Shown here: one piece after another, positions 53,965 through 62,330 of the stretch
How positions within the stretch are numbered: position 1 is the stretch's first letter
Layout: each line of letters opens with the position of its first letter
Source: Rhodocyclales bacterium
GTDB taxonomy: Bacteria; Pseudomonadota; Gammaproteobacteria; Burkholderiales; Rhodocyclaceae
NCBI GenBank assembly: GCA_016235805.1
Contig: JACRIY010000006.1
Span: 1-64,000 of the forward strand
DNA: 64,000 bases
Direction of reading: 5' to 3'
Translations under genes and position numbers: made by a program
Notes under the pieces: model-generated
What the model was told of the DNA's origin: nothing
Seen by the model: the letters and a program-made list of their open reading frames with translations, nothing else
Database searches by the model: none

Positions 53965-55169
53965 GTGCGGCTGCCGCGCTGCGGGCCAAATTTCCATTGC
54001 TGGTGGCGAATCCGGGCCTGCATTATTTCGACAGCGCGGCAACGGCTCAGATGCATCGCAGCGCGCTCGACGCCGTCGTGGCGCATGAAACCGGCGCGCG
54101 GGCCAACGTGCTGCGCGGCAGCTACCGGCTGGCCGAGGCGGCCGACCGAGCCTACGAGGCGGCGCGGCAAAGCGCGGCGCGTTTCCTCAATGCCGCCGCC
54201 GACGAAATCGTATTTACCGGCGGCACCACGGCCGCCCTCAACCTGGTCGCGCAATCCTTCGGCTGCCTGCTCGAACCCGGCGACCGGGTGGTGATTTCGC
54301 AGGCCGAGCACCACAGCAATTTCGTTCCCTGGCAGATGCTGCGCGAACGTCGCGGCGTCGAACTGGCGCTGATCCCGGTGTTGCCCGACGGGACGCTCGA
54401 CCTCGCCAGCCTGGCCCGGGTGATCGACGACCGCACCCGGCTGGTCGCCGTGACGCAGTGCTCCAACGTCACCGGGGCGCGCACCGATGTTGCCGCCATC
54501 GTCGCCGCGGCGCGCAGGGTGGGGGCGCGGGTCCTGCTCGACGGCGCACAGGCGGTGCAGCACGGTCCGCAGGACGTGCAGGCGCTGGACGTCGACTTCT
54601 ATGCCTTTTCCGGCCACAAGTGTTTCGGCCCCGGCGGCGTCGGCGTGCTCTGGGGGCGTGCGGAACTGCTGGCGGCGATGCCACCCTTCCTCGGCGGTGG
54701 CGGCATGATCGGCGCGGTGACGGAGGAGGGCTACACCTGGGCCGAGCCGCCGCGTCGCTTCGAAGCCGGTACGCCGCCGATCGCGCAGGCGGTGGGCCTC
54801 GGCGCCGCGCTCGACTGGATGATGGGGCTCGACTGGGCACCGATCCACGCCCGCGAAAGCGCGCTGTGCGCGGCCCTGATCGACGGCCTGCGGCGCATTC
54901 CGCACGTGCGCCTGCTTGGTCCGGAGCCCTCGTCGGCGCGCGCGCCCATCGTGTCCTTCGACATCGCCGGCCTGCATCCGCACGACATCTGCCAGGTGTT
55001 GGATGCGCAAGGGCTCGCCCTGCGCGGCGGCCACCACTGCGCCCAGCCGCTGCTGGCGGCGCTGGGCGTCGAGGCCTGCACGCGTGCCAGCCTGGCGCTC
55101 TATAACGACGAGGCCGATGTCGCCGCGCTGCCGGCCGGCATCGTTCGCGCGATCGGGGTGCTCAAATGA
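53961..55169 (+). CDS. SufS-like cysteine desulfurase
   Basis: Class V aminotransferase-fold PLP enzyme, 402 residues: YFDSAATAQMH near 22, TGGTTAALNLVAQSF near 86, AEHHSNFVPWQ near 115, PLP Lys220 in SGHKCFGPGGVG, and persulfide Cys360 in RGGHHCAQP. It mobilises sulfur from cysteine. In this setting, after Mo-cofactor genes and before a SufU-like protein, it may supply the terminal sulfido ligand of the Mo centre, or Fe-S sulfur for the small subunit. ATGA overlap with the fusion gene. Confidence 0.88.
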   Translation: MSAAAALRAKFPLLVANPGLHYFDSAATAQMHRSALDAVVAHETGARANVLRGSYRLAEAADRAYEAARQSAARFLNAAADEIVFTGGTTAALNLVAQSFGCLLEPGDRVVISQAEHHSNFVPWQMLRERRGVELALIPVLPDGTLDLASLARVIDDRTRLVAVTQCSNVTGARTDVAAIVAAARRVGARVLLDGAQAVQHGPQDVQALDVDFYAFSGHKCFGPGGVGVLWGRAELLAAMPPFLGGGGMIGAVTEEGYTWAEPPRRFEAGTPPIAQAVGLGAALDWMMGLDWAPIHARESALCAALIDGLRRIPHVRLLGPEPSSARAPIVSFDIAGLHPHDICQVLDAQGLALRGGHHCAQPLLAALGVEACTRASLALYNDEADVAALPAGIVRAIGVLK

Positions 55170-55654
55170 GCGGCGCAACGAATGCTGCAATGGGCGGCGT
55201 CGAAGCGCTCTACCAGGAGGCCATCAAGGACTATTCGCGCGCCGACCACGGCCACGGCCGGCTAGATGGCGCCGTCGCGTCGGTTCGCCTCGACAATCCC
55301 CTGTGCGGTGACCGCATCAGCCTTCAGGTCCGGCTCGACGCCGGCCGCATCGTCGCCCTCGGACACGAAACGAAAGGTTGCCTGCTGTGTCGCGCCGCCG
55401 CCTCGCTGCTCGGCAAGCGTGCGCCGGGCCTTGACGGGCAGGGCGTTGCGGTGGCGACCGCGGCGCTAGAAGCCATTCTCGAACAGGGCCGCCCGCCGCC
55501 CGGTGACTGGCCGGAATTGGGCATGTTCGCGCCGGCAGGGGCGCATGCCAGCCGTCACAAGTGCGTGCTGCTGCCATTTCGCGCGCTGGCGCAGGCCATC
55601 GGGCAAGCCGAAGCGGGGTCCGCCGCCATCCATGGAGCCAATCATCGTGAGTAA
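55166..55654 (+). CDS. SufU/IscU-like sulfur-acceptor protein
   Basis: A 162-residue IscU-fold protein of the SufU kind: Cys47 and Asp49 in NPLCGD, Cys72 in KGCLLCRAAASLL and Cys133 in HKCVLLPF. Spacing (25 and 61 residues) is that of zinc-binding SufU proteins, which take persulfide from SufS by zinc exchange; IscU is shorter between the last two. It overlaps the desulfurase by 4 nt. Possibly a dedicated sulfur relay for the Mo enzyme. Confidence 0.85.
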   Translation: MSGATNAAMGGVEALYQEAIKDYSRADHGHGRLDGAVASVRLDNPLCGDRISLQVRLDAGRIVALGHETKGCLLCRAAASLLGKRAPGLDGQGVAVATAALEAILEQGRPPPGDWPELGMFAPAGAHASRHKCVLLPFRALAQAIGQAEAGSAAIHGANHRE

Positions 55655-56213
55655 TGACAACGCGCGCCAACTGGTGCATACGAGGCAGATCACCTGCCGG
55701 GCCTACCGGCTGGGCAACGGCCTGCTGGAAATCGAGGCCACCCTGGGCGACGAGAAGGGTCAGCAGGTGGATTTCCGCTCGCGGCCGTCGGTTCCGCCCG
55801 GCGAATTCATGCACCGCATGGCCCTGACGCTGACCATCGACGACGACTACACCATCCGCGACGTGCGTGCCAGCACGCTGGTGGCGCCCTGGCCGATGTG
55901 CGGCGGCACCGACGACGGCTACCGCAAGCTGATCGGCCTGCGCATCGGCCCCGGATTTTCACAACAGGTGAAGCAGTTGCTGGGCGGGGTGCAGGGCTGC
56001 ACCCACGTCACCGAGCTGGTGGCGCAGGCGGCCAACACCTACATGCAGGCATCCTGGCCCGACCGCATCGCGCGCCAGATCGCGGTCAGCGCCGACGCGC
56101 GCGGCTGGCCGGACAAGAGCACGCTGGGTTTCGTCAATCACTGCCATGCCTGGCGGCAGGACGGCGAGACGCTGGCGCAGGAGTATCCGGAGCTGGTGCC
56201 GCCGAAGGAATAG
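55647..56213 (+). CDS. DUF2889-like conserved protein
   Basis: A 188-residue protein resembling the DUF2889 family: N-terminal TRQITCRAYRLGNGLLEIEATLGDEKGQ, HRMALTLTIDDDYTIRDVRASTL in the middle, and the conserved CTHVTELV near residue 120 and HCHAW near the end. Function unknown; such proteins often adjoin aromatic-degradation genes. Start is uncertain: GTG at 55647 has ggag 9 nt upstream; ATG at 55632 is an alternative. It overlaps the SufU-like gene by 8 nt and ends the maturation operon. Confidence 0.75.
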   Translation: MSNDNARQLVHTRQITCRAYRLGNGLLEIEATLGDEKGQQVDFRSRPSVPPGEFMHRMALTLTIDDDYTIRDVRASTLVAPWPMCGGTDDGYRKLIGLRIGPGFSQQVKQLLGGVQGCTHVTELVAQAANTYMQASWPDRIARQIAVSADARGWPDKSTLGFVNHCHAWRQDGETLAQEYPELVPPKE

Positions 56214-56364
56214 CCGCTCCGGTAGCAGCATCCTTCCCCGGGCCGCCGCATGCCACAGCGGTGTCGGCCTCCCGTGCCGGGGTACCGGCGACCTAGGAAG
56301 AAAGGGGCTTCCGCCCGCCTTTTCGAGACTCGCTCGCCGCCGCGCATGAGCTAGTCTGCATCCC

Positions 56365-57300
56365 ATGAATCCGGAGCAGGGAGGCGTGGTGATGGACAGT
56401 GCGGAAGCCGCAAGCGACACCTATGCCGTGCGCGACGCGGAAGCGGCGGCGCTGGCGCGCGCCGCGACGGACGAACGCCAACATCGCGCCAGCGATGCCC
56501 GCCGCCACGCCGATGCCGGTTTCCTCGACGCCCTGCGCCGCAAACAGGCGGCCGAGGAACTTGCGATCCGCCAGGCGCATCAGCGATCCGAAGCCGATAC
56601 CGCAGCGGAGGCCGCCGCAGCCGAGCGCGCCCATGCCCAACGCATGCTCGAACTGGCGGCCCGCAGCCGGGTCGATGCCGAGGCCCGCGCCCTGGCCGAC
56701 GCCAGGCGGCACGAATTCGCCGCGGCCGAACTGGCCAAGGCCACACGCGCGCGACTGGCGCGGGAACAGGAAGCCGAGGAACTGGCGCGTCAGCGCGCGG
56801 AATCCGAGCGCAACGCGGCGGAACTCTTGACGGAAAGGATCCGGGGCGAACAGGCGCTCGAAGCGCGCGCGCTGGCCCGCGTCGCTGCCGAGCGCGATGC
56901 CGCCCTGCAATCCGCGCGGCGCCAGGAGAAGGACAGTGAGGCCGCCGAGGCAGCCCGGGCGAGGGCGCGCGCCGAGCAGGAACTGCTGCGCGAGGAAGCC
57001 GGCAGCCGTTCGGCTGAGGCTTTGGCCGCGCTTGCGCAACGCCAGCGCCAGGACGACGAGGCTGCTTTGGTCCCGGCTGTCGCGCAGGCGGTGACGAGTT
57101 CGCCCTCCGGACAGCAGCGGACACTGGTTTCGCGGCTGGGCTGGCGTGGCGGCCTGCTGCTTTGCCTCGGCATCGCGATCGGCGGCGCGCTGGGTTACCT
57201 GGTCGCGACGCGCGGCGAGAGGGCGGTTTCCGCTTCCACACAAGAGGCATGGCAACTCAAGCTCGACCGCGACCTGCCTGCGCGCCGGGGAGTCAGGTAG
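56365..57300 (+). CDS. Coiled-coil protein with C-terminal membrane helix
   Basis: A 311-residue protein of no recognised family. Residues about 20-240 are an almost uninterrupted Ala/Glu/Arg/Gln-rich helix predicted to form a coiled coil (for example AREQEAEELARQRAESERNA). A single hydrophobic span follows near 262-282 (GGLLLCLGIAIGGALGYLVA) and a short tail. It could be a tail-anchored scaffold or a membrane tether for the neighbouring kinase. A weak GGGC/GCCC hairpin with TTTT lies upstream at about 56303-56323. Confidence 0.65.
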   Translation: MNPEQGGVVMDSAEAASDTYAVRDAEAAALARAATDERQHRASDARRHADAGFLDALRRKQAAEELAIRQAHQRSEADTAAEAAAAERAHAQRMLELAARSRVDAEARALADARRHEFAAAELAKATRARLAREQEAEELARQRAESERNAAELLTERIRGEQALEARALARVAAERDAALQSARRQEKDSEAAEAARARARAEQELLREEAGSRSAEALAALAQRQRQDDEAALVPAVAQAVTSSPSGQQRTLVSRLGWRGGLLLCLGIAIGGALGYLVATRGERAVSASTQEAWQLKLDRDLPARRGVR

Positions 57301-57380
57301 CGTCGCCAGGGCTGTAGTGCTAGGATTTGAGTGCGGGCTTCCATGGCGCCAACCCTGGTGCGGAAAGGAGGCTGCGGTCA

Positions 57381-59591
57381 ATGAGATTCCCTTCGCGAAC
57401 TCCCCCCTCTCGCCAGAAGATCGATAACTCGATCCGCAGCGACTTTTCCGTCCGCTTTTTCCAGCAGGCCGTCGCCGCGATTCTGATCGGCCTGATCGCT
57501 TTTCTGGTGGTGATTCGCATCGCCGTCCCCGACCAGACGGTACGCATGGTGCCACCCGCGATCGGCATCGTGCTGATGGGCGTGATCTGGTGGCTGATCG
57601 GGCGTGGGCGGCTACAGGCCGCGGCCATGCTCTTCGCCAGCGGCGCCTGGCTGGTGTCCACGATAATCTGCCTGTTTTACGGCGGGGTGCATGCGGCCAT
57701 CGTGGTCGTCTTCCCGCTGCTGGTTGTGTATGTCGGTTGGGCGATCAGCATGCGCGCGGCAGCGGGTTTCACCGGGTTGATCGTGGCCACGATCATCGCA
57801 CTGGTGCTAGCGGAGTCCATGGGAAGCCTGCCGACTCCGCCGCCGACGCCACTGGCGGTATTCCTCGTGGTGCAGATCACCTACGTTGTCGTCGCGCTGA
57901 TCCTGGTGGGGTCGCTGGTGCTGGTGTACCAGCGACGGGTGGGCGAACTGGAGCGCGAACGGCAGTTCTCGGCGGAGATCATCAATTCGCTGCCGGGCAT
58001 GTTCTACATGTTCGATGCCAGCGGTCGCTTCATCCGCTGGAACCGCCGATTCAATGACGCCACCGTGTACAGCGACAGCGAACTGGCGCAAATGAAAGCC
58101 ACCGACTTCTTTCGGGACGAGGACAGGGAACAGATCGCGGCGGTCGTGAGCAGGGTGTTCGCGGAAGGGCACGCGGATATCGAGGCGGACCTTGTGCCCG
58201 GTCAGGGGCCGGCAGTGCCGTGCCGGTTCACGGGTGTTCGCGCCACCATCGGTGACGAATCTTTCCTGCTCGGGGTCGGCATCGACATCAGCGAGGACAG
58301 GCGGAACCAGGCCAAACTGGAGGAGTACCGGCAGCACCTGGAACAAATGATCGAGGCGCGCACGGCCGACCTGTCGATCGCCAAGGAGGCTGCGGAAGCC
58401 GCCAACCGCGCAAAGAGCACCTTCCTCGCCAACATGAGCCACGAACTGCGCACGCCTATGAACGCGATCATGGGCATGACCAACCTGGCGATGCGGCGCA
58501 CCATGGATGCCCGGCTGCTGGATCACCTGGAAAAGATCAACCAGGCCTCCCACCATCTGCTGGCGGTGATCAACAGCATCCTCGATATTTCCCGGATCGA
58601 GGCCGACCGGCTGGTGCTGGAACAGATCGACTTCACGCCGTTCGCGGTGCTGGACAACCTGCCGGCGCTGGTCGGCTACAAGGCGGCGGAAAAGGGGTTG
58701 GCGCTGGAACTCGACGTCGCGCCGGAAGCGGGCACCGTGGCGGTGTGCGGCGATCCGATGCGCATCGGCCAGATCCTGCTCAACCTTGCCGACAATGCAC
58801 TCAAATTTACCGAGCGGGGCAAGGTCGTGGTGCGCCTGCGACTGGCTGAAGACACGGCGGACAAGGTACTCCTGCGATTCGAGGTCGAAGACACGGGCAT
58901 CGGCATTTCGGCGAACGACCAGAAGCGGATTTTCGCCGCCTTTGAACAGGCTGACGGTTCGATGACGCGCAAGTACGGCGGCAGTGGCCTGGGTTTGGCG
59001 ATCAGCCGCCGTCTCGCGCGCCTGATGGGCGGCGACATCACGGTGACCGGCCAGCCGGGCGAGGGCAGTTGTTTCGTGTTTACCGTGCGCCTGCGCAAGT
59101 CGGCGGGCGCCGTCGCGCCAGCGCCGACTTTTGAACCCGGCAAGGCCGGCGATCGGTTGCGGCAGGACTTTGCCGGCAGCCGGATCATGCTGGCCGAGGA
59201 TGAGCCGGTGAACTGCGAGGTGGCGCGCACGCTACTCGAGGCACAGGGACTGGTGGTGGATGTGGCAGCCGACGGTGTCGAGGCCGTCGCCCTGGCGCGG
59301 CATACGCCCTATGCGCTGATCCTGATGGACATGCAGATGCCGAACCTCAACGGAGCCGACGCGACGCGTGCGATCCGGACGCTTCCGGCCCACGCGCGTA
59401 CTCCGATCCTGGCCATGACGGCCAATGCCTTCGCCGAAGACCGCTTGGTCTGCCTCGCCGCCGGCATGGACGATCACCTGCCCAAGCCGGTCGAACCGGA
59501 TCGGCTGCATGAGGCGGTGTTGCGGTGGCTGTTGCGTTCGCGCGAGAAGATCGGTGCCGGCGCGGCCGGCAGCGCGGTGATCAGTTCGTAA
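57381..59591 (+). CDS. Hybrid sensor histidine kinase with PAS and receiver domains
   Basis: A 736-residue membrane kinase: six hydrophobic segments within about 25-195 (7TMR/MASE-like input), a PAS domain (about 215-325, INSLPGMFYMFDASGRFIRWNRRF), coiled linker, dimerisation domain with His354 in MSHELRTPMNAIMG, ATPase domain with LNLADNALKFTERG, VEDTGIGIS and GGSGLGLAISRRL, then a receiver domain with Asp650 in LILMDMQMPNLNG and TANAF/LPKPVEP. The ATG at 57381 follows aaaggagg. The linker before the receiver (VAPAPTFEPG) is encoded by copy 9 of the dispersed repeat. The output partner is not in the window. Confidence 0.89.
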   Translation: MRFPSRTPPSRQKIDNSIRSDFSVRFFQQAVAAILIGLIAFLVVIRIAVPDQTVRMVPPAIGIVLMGVIWWLIGRGRLQAAAMLFASGAWLVSTIICLFYGGVHAAIVVVFPLLVVYVGWAISMRAAAGFTGLIVATIIALVLAESMGSLPTPPPTPLAVFLVVQITYVVVALILVGSLVLVYQRRVGELERERQFSAEIINSLPGMFYMFDASGRFIRWNRRFNDATVYSDSELAQMKATDFFRDEDREQIAAVVSRVFAEGHADIEADLVPGQGPAVPCRFTGVRATIGDESFLLGVGIDISEDRRNQAKLEEYRQHLEQMIEARTADLSIAKEAAEAANRAKSTFLANMSHELRTPMNAIMGMTNLAMRRTMDARLLDHLEKINQASHHLLAVINSILDISRIEADRLVLEQIDFTPFAVLDNLPALVGYKAAEKGLALELDVAPEAGTVAVCGDPMRIGQILLNLADNALKFTERGKVVVRLRLAEDTADKVLLRFEVEDTGIGISANDQKRIFAAFEQADGSMTRKYGGSGLGLAISRRLARLMGGDITVTGQPGEGSCFVFTVRLRKSAGAVAPAPTFEPGKAGDRLRQDFAGSRIMLAEDEPVNCEVARTLLEAQGLVVDVAADGVEAVALARHTPYALILMDMQMPNLNGADATRAIRTLPAHARTPILAMTANAFAEDRLVCLAAGMDDHLPKPVEPDRLHEAVLRWLLRSREKIGAGAAGSAVISS
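59108..59131 (-). repeat. Dispersed AGTCGGCGCTG repeat, copy 9 (in CDS linker)
   Basis: Between the ATPase and receiver domains of the hybrid kinase; minus strand AAAGTCGGCGCTGG then CGCGACGGCG. Preceded by TTCAA as in copy 3. Confidence 0.75.
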
Positions 59592-60042
59592 CGGCGATCC
59601 AGCCGGCGGCAGCTTCCAGCGCCGCGGCGAGGTTGGCCTGAGCGGCGTCGCTCAGGGGTTCGCCGAGTTCGAAAGCTTGGGCGCGGATCGCCAGCAGCCA
59701 GCAGGGTGGCGGTTCGCCGTCGTCGATGTCTGCAAATACCTTGAGCACGGCCTGCGGACTCATGGCGTGGGTGGTGAAACTGGCATCGCGTGCGGCCTCG
59801 ATGCGCGCCAGAGTGCACGGCGGAGCGGCGTCGAGGCTGGCGTCCACGAACAGCACGCGGCGACGGCCTTGCAGGTCGAGCGCGTGTTCCACCTGCAACT
59901 GGAAATCGGTCAGAAAGTCGACCTCGCCCCATTCCGGATGGCGGGCGGCGAGCGCGGTGAAATGCTCGACGAAGAGCGGCCCCAATGCGTCGTCGCCACG
60001 GCTGGGATTGCCCCAGCCGAAGACCAGCGTCGGCGCCGTCAA
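59581..60042 (-). CDS. hoxW: Hydrogenase maturation protease (HoxW/HycI-like)
   Basis: A 153-residue M52-family endopeptidase that trims the C-terminal peptide of the [NiFe] large subunit after nickel insertion. Visible: GWGNPSRGDDALGP at 9-22 with the nickel-binding Asp/Glu positions, TDFQLQVEHALDL near 45-57, LFVDASLD near 64 and THAMSPQAVLKVF near 91. It follows hoxH with a 4-nt overlap and runs convergently into the hybrid kinase, sharing its last 11 bp. Confidence 0.86.
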   Translation of the reverse strand: MTAPTLVFGWGNPSRGDDALGPLFVEHFTALAARHPEWGEVDFLTDFQLQVEHALDLQGRRRVLFVDASLDAAPPCTLARIEAARDASFTTHAMSPQAVLKVFADIDDGEPPPCWLLAIRAQAFELGEPLSDAAQANLAAALEAAAGWIAVTN

Positions 60043-61538
60043 GGAAGTTCGCGAATTTCGCGCGTAAGGCCGCGATGGTCGCGCGTGGCCTCGTCGAGTA
60101 CCGTACCGTCAGCGCCGACTATTGCGATTTCCAGCGGCATTTGCCCCAGCGCATGCGTGGCGCAGGACAGGCAGGGGTCGAAGGCGCGGATGGCGATCTC
60201 GATGTGATTGAGCAGGCCCTCGGTGATCTCGACTCCGTCGAGGTACTGCTTGGCCACCTCGCGCACTGCCGTGTTCATGGCCTGGTTGTTGTGCGTGGTG
60301 GAAACGATCAGGTTGGCGCGGGTCACCTGGTCGTTCTCGTCGACCCGGTAGTGGTGGATCAGTGTGCCGCGCGGCGCCTCGATGACGCCGACTCCGCGTT
60401 CCTGGCGCTGGCCGGTAGCCATGAGGTCGTGGCCGACGATGTCGTCGTCGTGCAGCAGGTCCTTGATGGTTTCGGCGGCGTGCAGCATCTCGATCATGCG
60501 CGCCCAGTGGTAGCCCAGCGTGGCGCCGGCGGCGCTGCCGCCGTCGAAGGCGAGGAAGGTCTCGCGCTCCCTGTCCGCCAGCGGCGTGGGGATGTGGTCG
60601 CACATCGTCACGCGCGACAGCGGGCCGACGCGATAGGAGCCGTCTTCGGTACCGAGCGACTTGAAGAAGGGAAACTTCATGTAGGACCAGGGCTTGACGT
60701 CCTCGCCGATCACGTCCCAGTAGCGGCTGTAGTCGAAATGGTCGAACAGCGTCTTGCCGTCGATGTCGCGCGCGCGCAGGCCACCGTGGTAAAGGTCCAT
60801 CGCGCCGTCGGCGCGCACCAGGCACATGCCGGCCGAGCGGAAGCGGCCGAAGGCGTTGTACTGCGTCAGGTTTTGTTCGAACAGGCCGCGGATGATGCCC
60901 ACCGCGTCGCGGCTCCAGGCCACCATCTGGTAGGCGTCCTTGAGCAACTCGGCGCGTTCTTCGGCCGAGAGCGACTTGTTCACCCCGCCCGGAATCGAAC
61001 CCGTGCCGTGCACCCGCTTGCCGGCGGTCATGCGTATCACTTCCTGGCCGTACTTGCGCAGCAGCACGCCCTTCTTGGCCACCTCGGGGTGTGCGGCGAC
61101 GACGCCGACGATGTTGCGTTTGGCCATGTCCGAGCCAAAGCCGAACAGCAGGTCGGGCGAGGACAGGTGGAAGAAGTGCAGGGCATGCGATTGCAGCATC
61201 TGGCCGGCGTGCATCAGGCGGCGGATCTTGTCTGCGGTCGGCGTCAGTTGCTTGATGCCGAGCATCATGTCCAGCGCCTTGGAGGCCGCGAGGTGGTGCG
61301 AGACCGGGCAGATGCCGCAAAGGCGCTGCACCATCACCGGCACTTCCCAGTAGGGGCGGCCCTGGATGAATTTTTCGAAGCCACGGAACTCGACGATGTG
61401 CAGGCGCACCTGGTGCACCTTGTTGTCGTCGTCGAGCAGGATGGTGACCTTGCCGTGGCCTTCCACCCGCGACACGGGATCGATGGCGACGCGGCGCAGC
61501 TTTTCGGGAGATTTGGCGGTTTCGAGTTCGAATGTCAT
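60039..61538 (-). CDS. hoxH: NAD-reducing [NiFe] hydrogenase large subunit HoxH
   Basis: Catalytic subunit, 499 residues, of the cytoplasmic bidirectional hydrogenase HoxFUYH (group 3d), oxidising H2 with NAD+. Nickel ligands are in the N-terminal LCGICPVSHHLAASKAL and the C-terminal DPCLSCATH motifs. N-terminal RVAIDPVSRVEGHGKVTI is typical. The precursor tail after the DPCxxCxxH His is about 37 residues; part of it is encoded by copy 10 of the dispersed repeat. The first gene upstream (hoxY) is 234 bp away, an unusual gap for this operon. Confidence 0.93.
   Translation of the reverse strand: MTFELETAKSPEKLRRVAIDPVSRVEGHGKVTILLDDDNKVHQVRLHIVEFRGFEKFIQGRPYWEVPVMVQRLCGICPVSHHLAASKALDMMLGIKQLTPTADKIRRLMHAGQMLQSHALHFFHLSSPDLLFGFGSDMAKRNIVGVVAAHPEVAKKGVLLRKYGQEVIRMTAGKRVHGTGSIPGGVNKSLSAEERAELLKDAYQMVAWSRDAVGIIRGLFEQNLTQYNAFGRFRSAGMCLVRADGAMDLYHGGLRARDIDGKTLFDHFDYSRYWDVIGEDVKPWSYMKFPFFKSLGTEDGSYRVGPLSRVTMCDHIPTPLADRERETFLAFDGGSAAGATLGYHWARMIEMLHAAETIKDLLHDDDIVGHDLMATGQRQERGVGVIEAPRGTLIHHYRVDENDQVTRANLIVSTTHNNQAMNTAVREVAKQYLDGVEITEGLLNHIEIAIRAFDPCLSCATHALGQMPLEIAIVGADGTVLDEATRDHRGLTREIRELP
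60099..60123 (-). repeat. Dispersed AGTCGGCGCTG repeat, copy 10 (hoxH 3' end)
   Basis: On the coding strand of hoxH: AATAGTCGGCGCTGA then CGGTACGGTA, encoding I-V-G-A-D-G-T-V in the C-terminal peptide that the protease removes. The core is exact, the last block has one change (ACGGT). Confidence 0.75.
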
Positions 61539-61772
61539 GGTGTTCTCGGTGGCACTTGATGTGAAACAAATCGTTCGGAGCAGCGCGTGAAAGTCGAGCG
61601 CAGCGAGCCGACCAGAAGCCTCCCCGGGAGGGGAGGATGGGAGGGGCGGGCCTTCAATTCGCTTTTAGTTACGGCCGCTGCGCTTAACGCCGATGATGCC
61701 GGCGTTAGCCTCCACTGAAACGTCGTTTTCGCGTGTTCCATCTTCGGCGGACGGGTCTCGGTGCAATAAGCG
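61539..61772. other. hoxY-hoxH spacer with inverted repeats
   Basis: A 234-bp gap inside the hydrogenase operon. It holds a near-palindrome CCTCCC-c-GGGAGG (about 61619-61632) and a perfect inverted repeat TAACGCCG (61685-61692)/CGGCGTTA (61700-61707). No open frame of note. It may be an inserted repeat element or an RNA processing site. Confidence 0.55.
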
Positions 61773-62330
61773 TTAGTCGTAGTGCATCAGGCCGTGGCCC
61801 AGGGTGGGCGTTCGCCCGGCCAGAAGATCGGTGAGCAGTTTCCAGATGGCGTCTGCCGGCGGAGGGCAGCCGGGCAGGAAGTAGTCGATCTTCACCACCT
61901 CGTGGATCGGGTGCACCTCGTTGAGCGGCAGCGGCAATTCCGGGTCGTTGGGGATGCCGCCGTGCGAGAGGCCGACGTCGGTCTGGTAGACCTCTTCCAG
62001 CACGTCGCGCAGGTCGAGGTGGTTGCGCTGCGCCGGCAGGCCGCCGTTGATGGCGCAGGCCCCCATCGCCACCAGGAACTTGCAGTTCTTGCGGAACTCG
62101 CGCAGCACATGGACGTTCTCGGCATTGCACAGGCCGCCCTCGATGATGCCGAGGTCGCAGGGCCCGCAATGCTTGATGTCGGTCAGCGGCGAGCGGTCGA
62201 ACTCGATCAGGTCGAGCAGCGGGATGATGCGTTCGTCGATGTCGAGGAAGGACATGTGGCAACCGAAACAGCCGGCGAGGCTGGTGGTGGCGACGCGCAG
62301 CTTTTTGACTGCAGGGGCAGGGGCGTTCAT
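61773..62330 (-). CDS. hoxY: NAD-reducing hydrogenase small subunit HoxY
   Basis: A 185-residue [NiFe]-hydrogenase small subunit carrying the proximal [4Fe-4S] cluster: LAGCFGCHMSFLD near 20, GGLCNAEN near 74, VAMGACAINGGLPA near 93 and LPGCPPPADAIW near 157 supply the four cysteines. It lacks the C-terminal cluster domain of uptake hydrogenases, as expected for HoxY. The ATG at 62330 overlaps hoxU by 4 nt. Confidence 0.92.
   Translation of the reverse strand: MNAPAPAVKKLRVATTSLAGCFGCHMSFLDIDERIIPLLDLIEFDRSPLTDIKHCGPCDLGIIEGGLCNAENVHVLREFRKNCKFLVAMGACAINGGLPAQRNHLDLRDVLEEVYQTDVGLSHGGIPNDPELPLPLNEVHPIHEVVKIDYFLPGCPPPADAIWKLLTDLLAGRTPTLGHGLMHYD

Noticed and set aside
61685-61707. Integron attC-like site (GCTTAAC ... 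GTTAGCC)
   Set aside because: The right core does not match GTTRRRY, the intervening stem is far too short, and no integrase or cassette is nearby.
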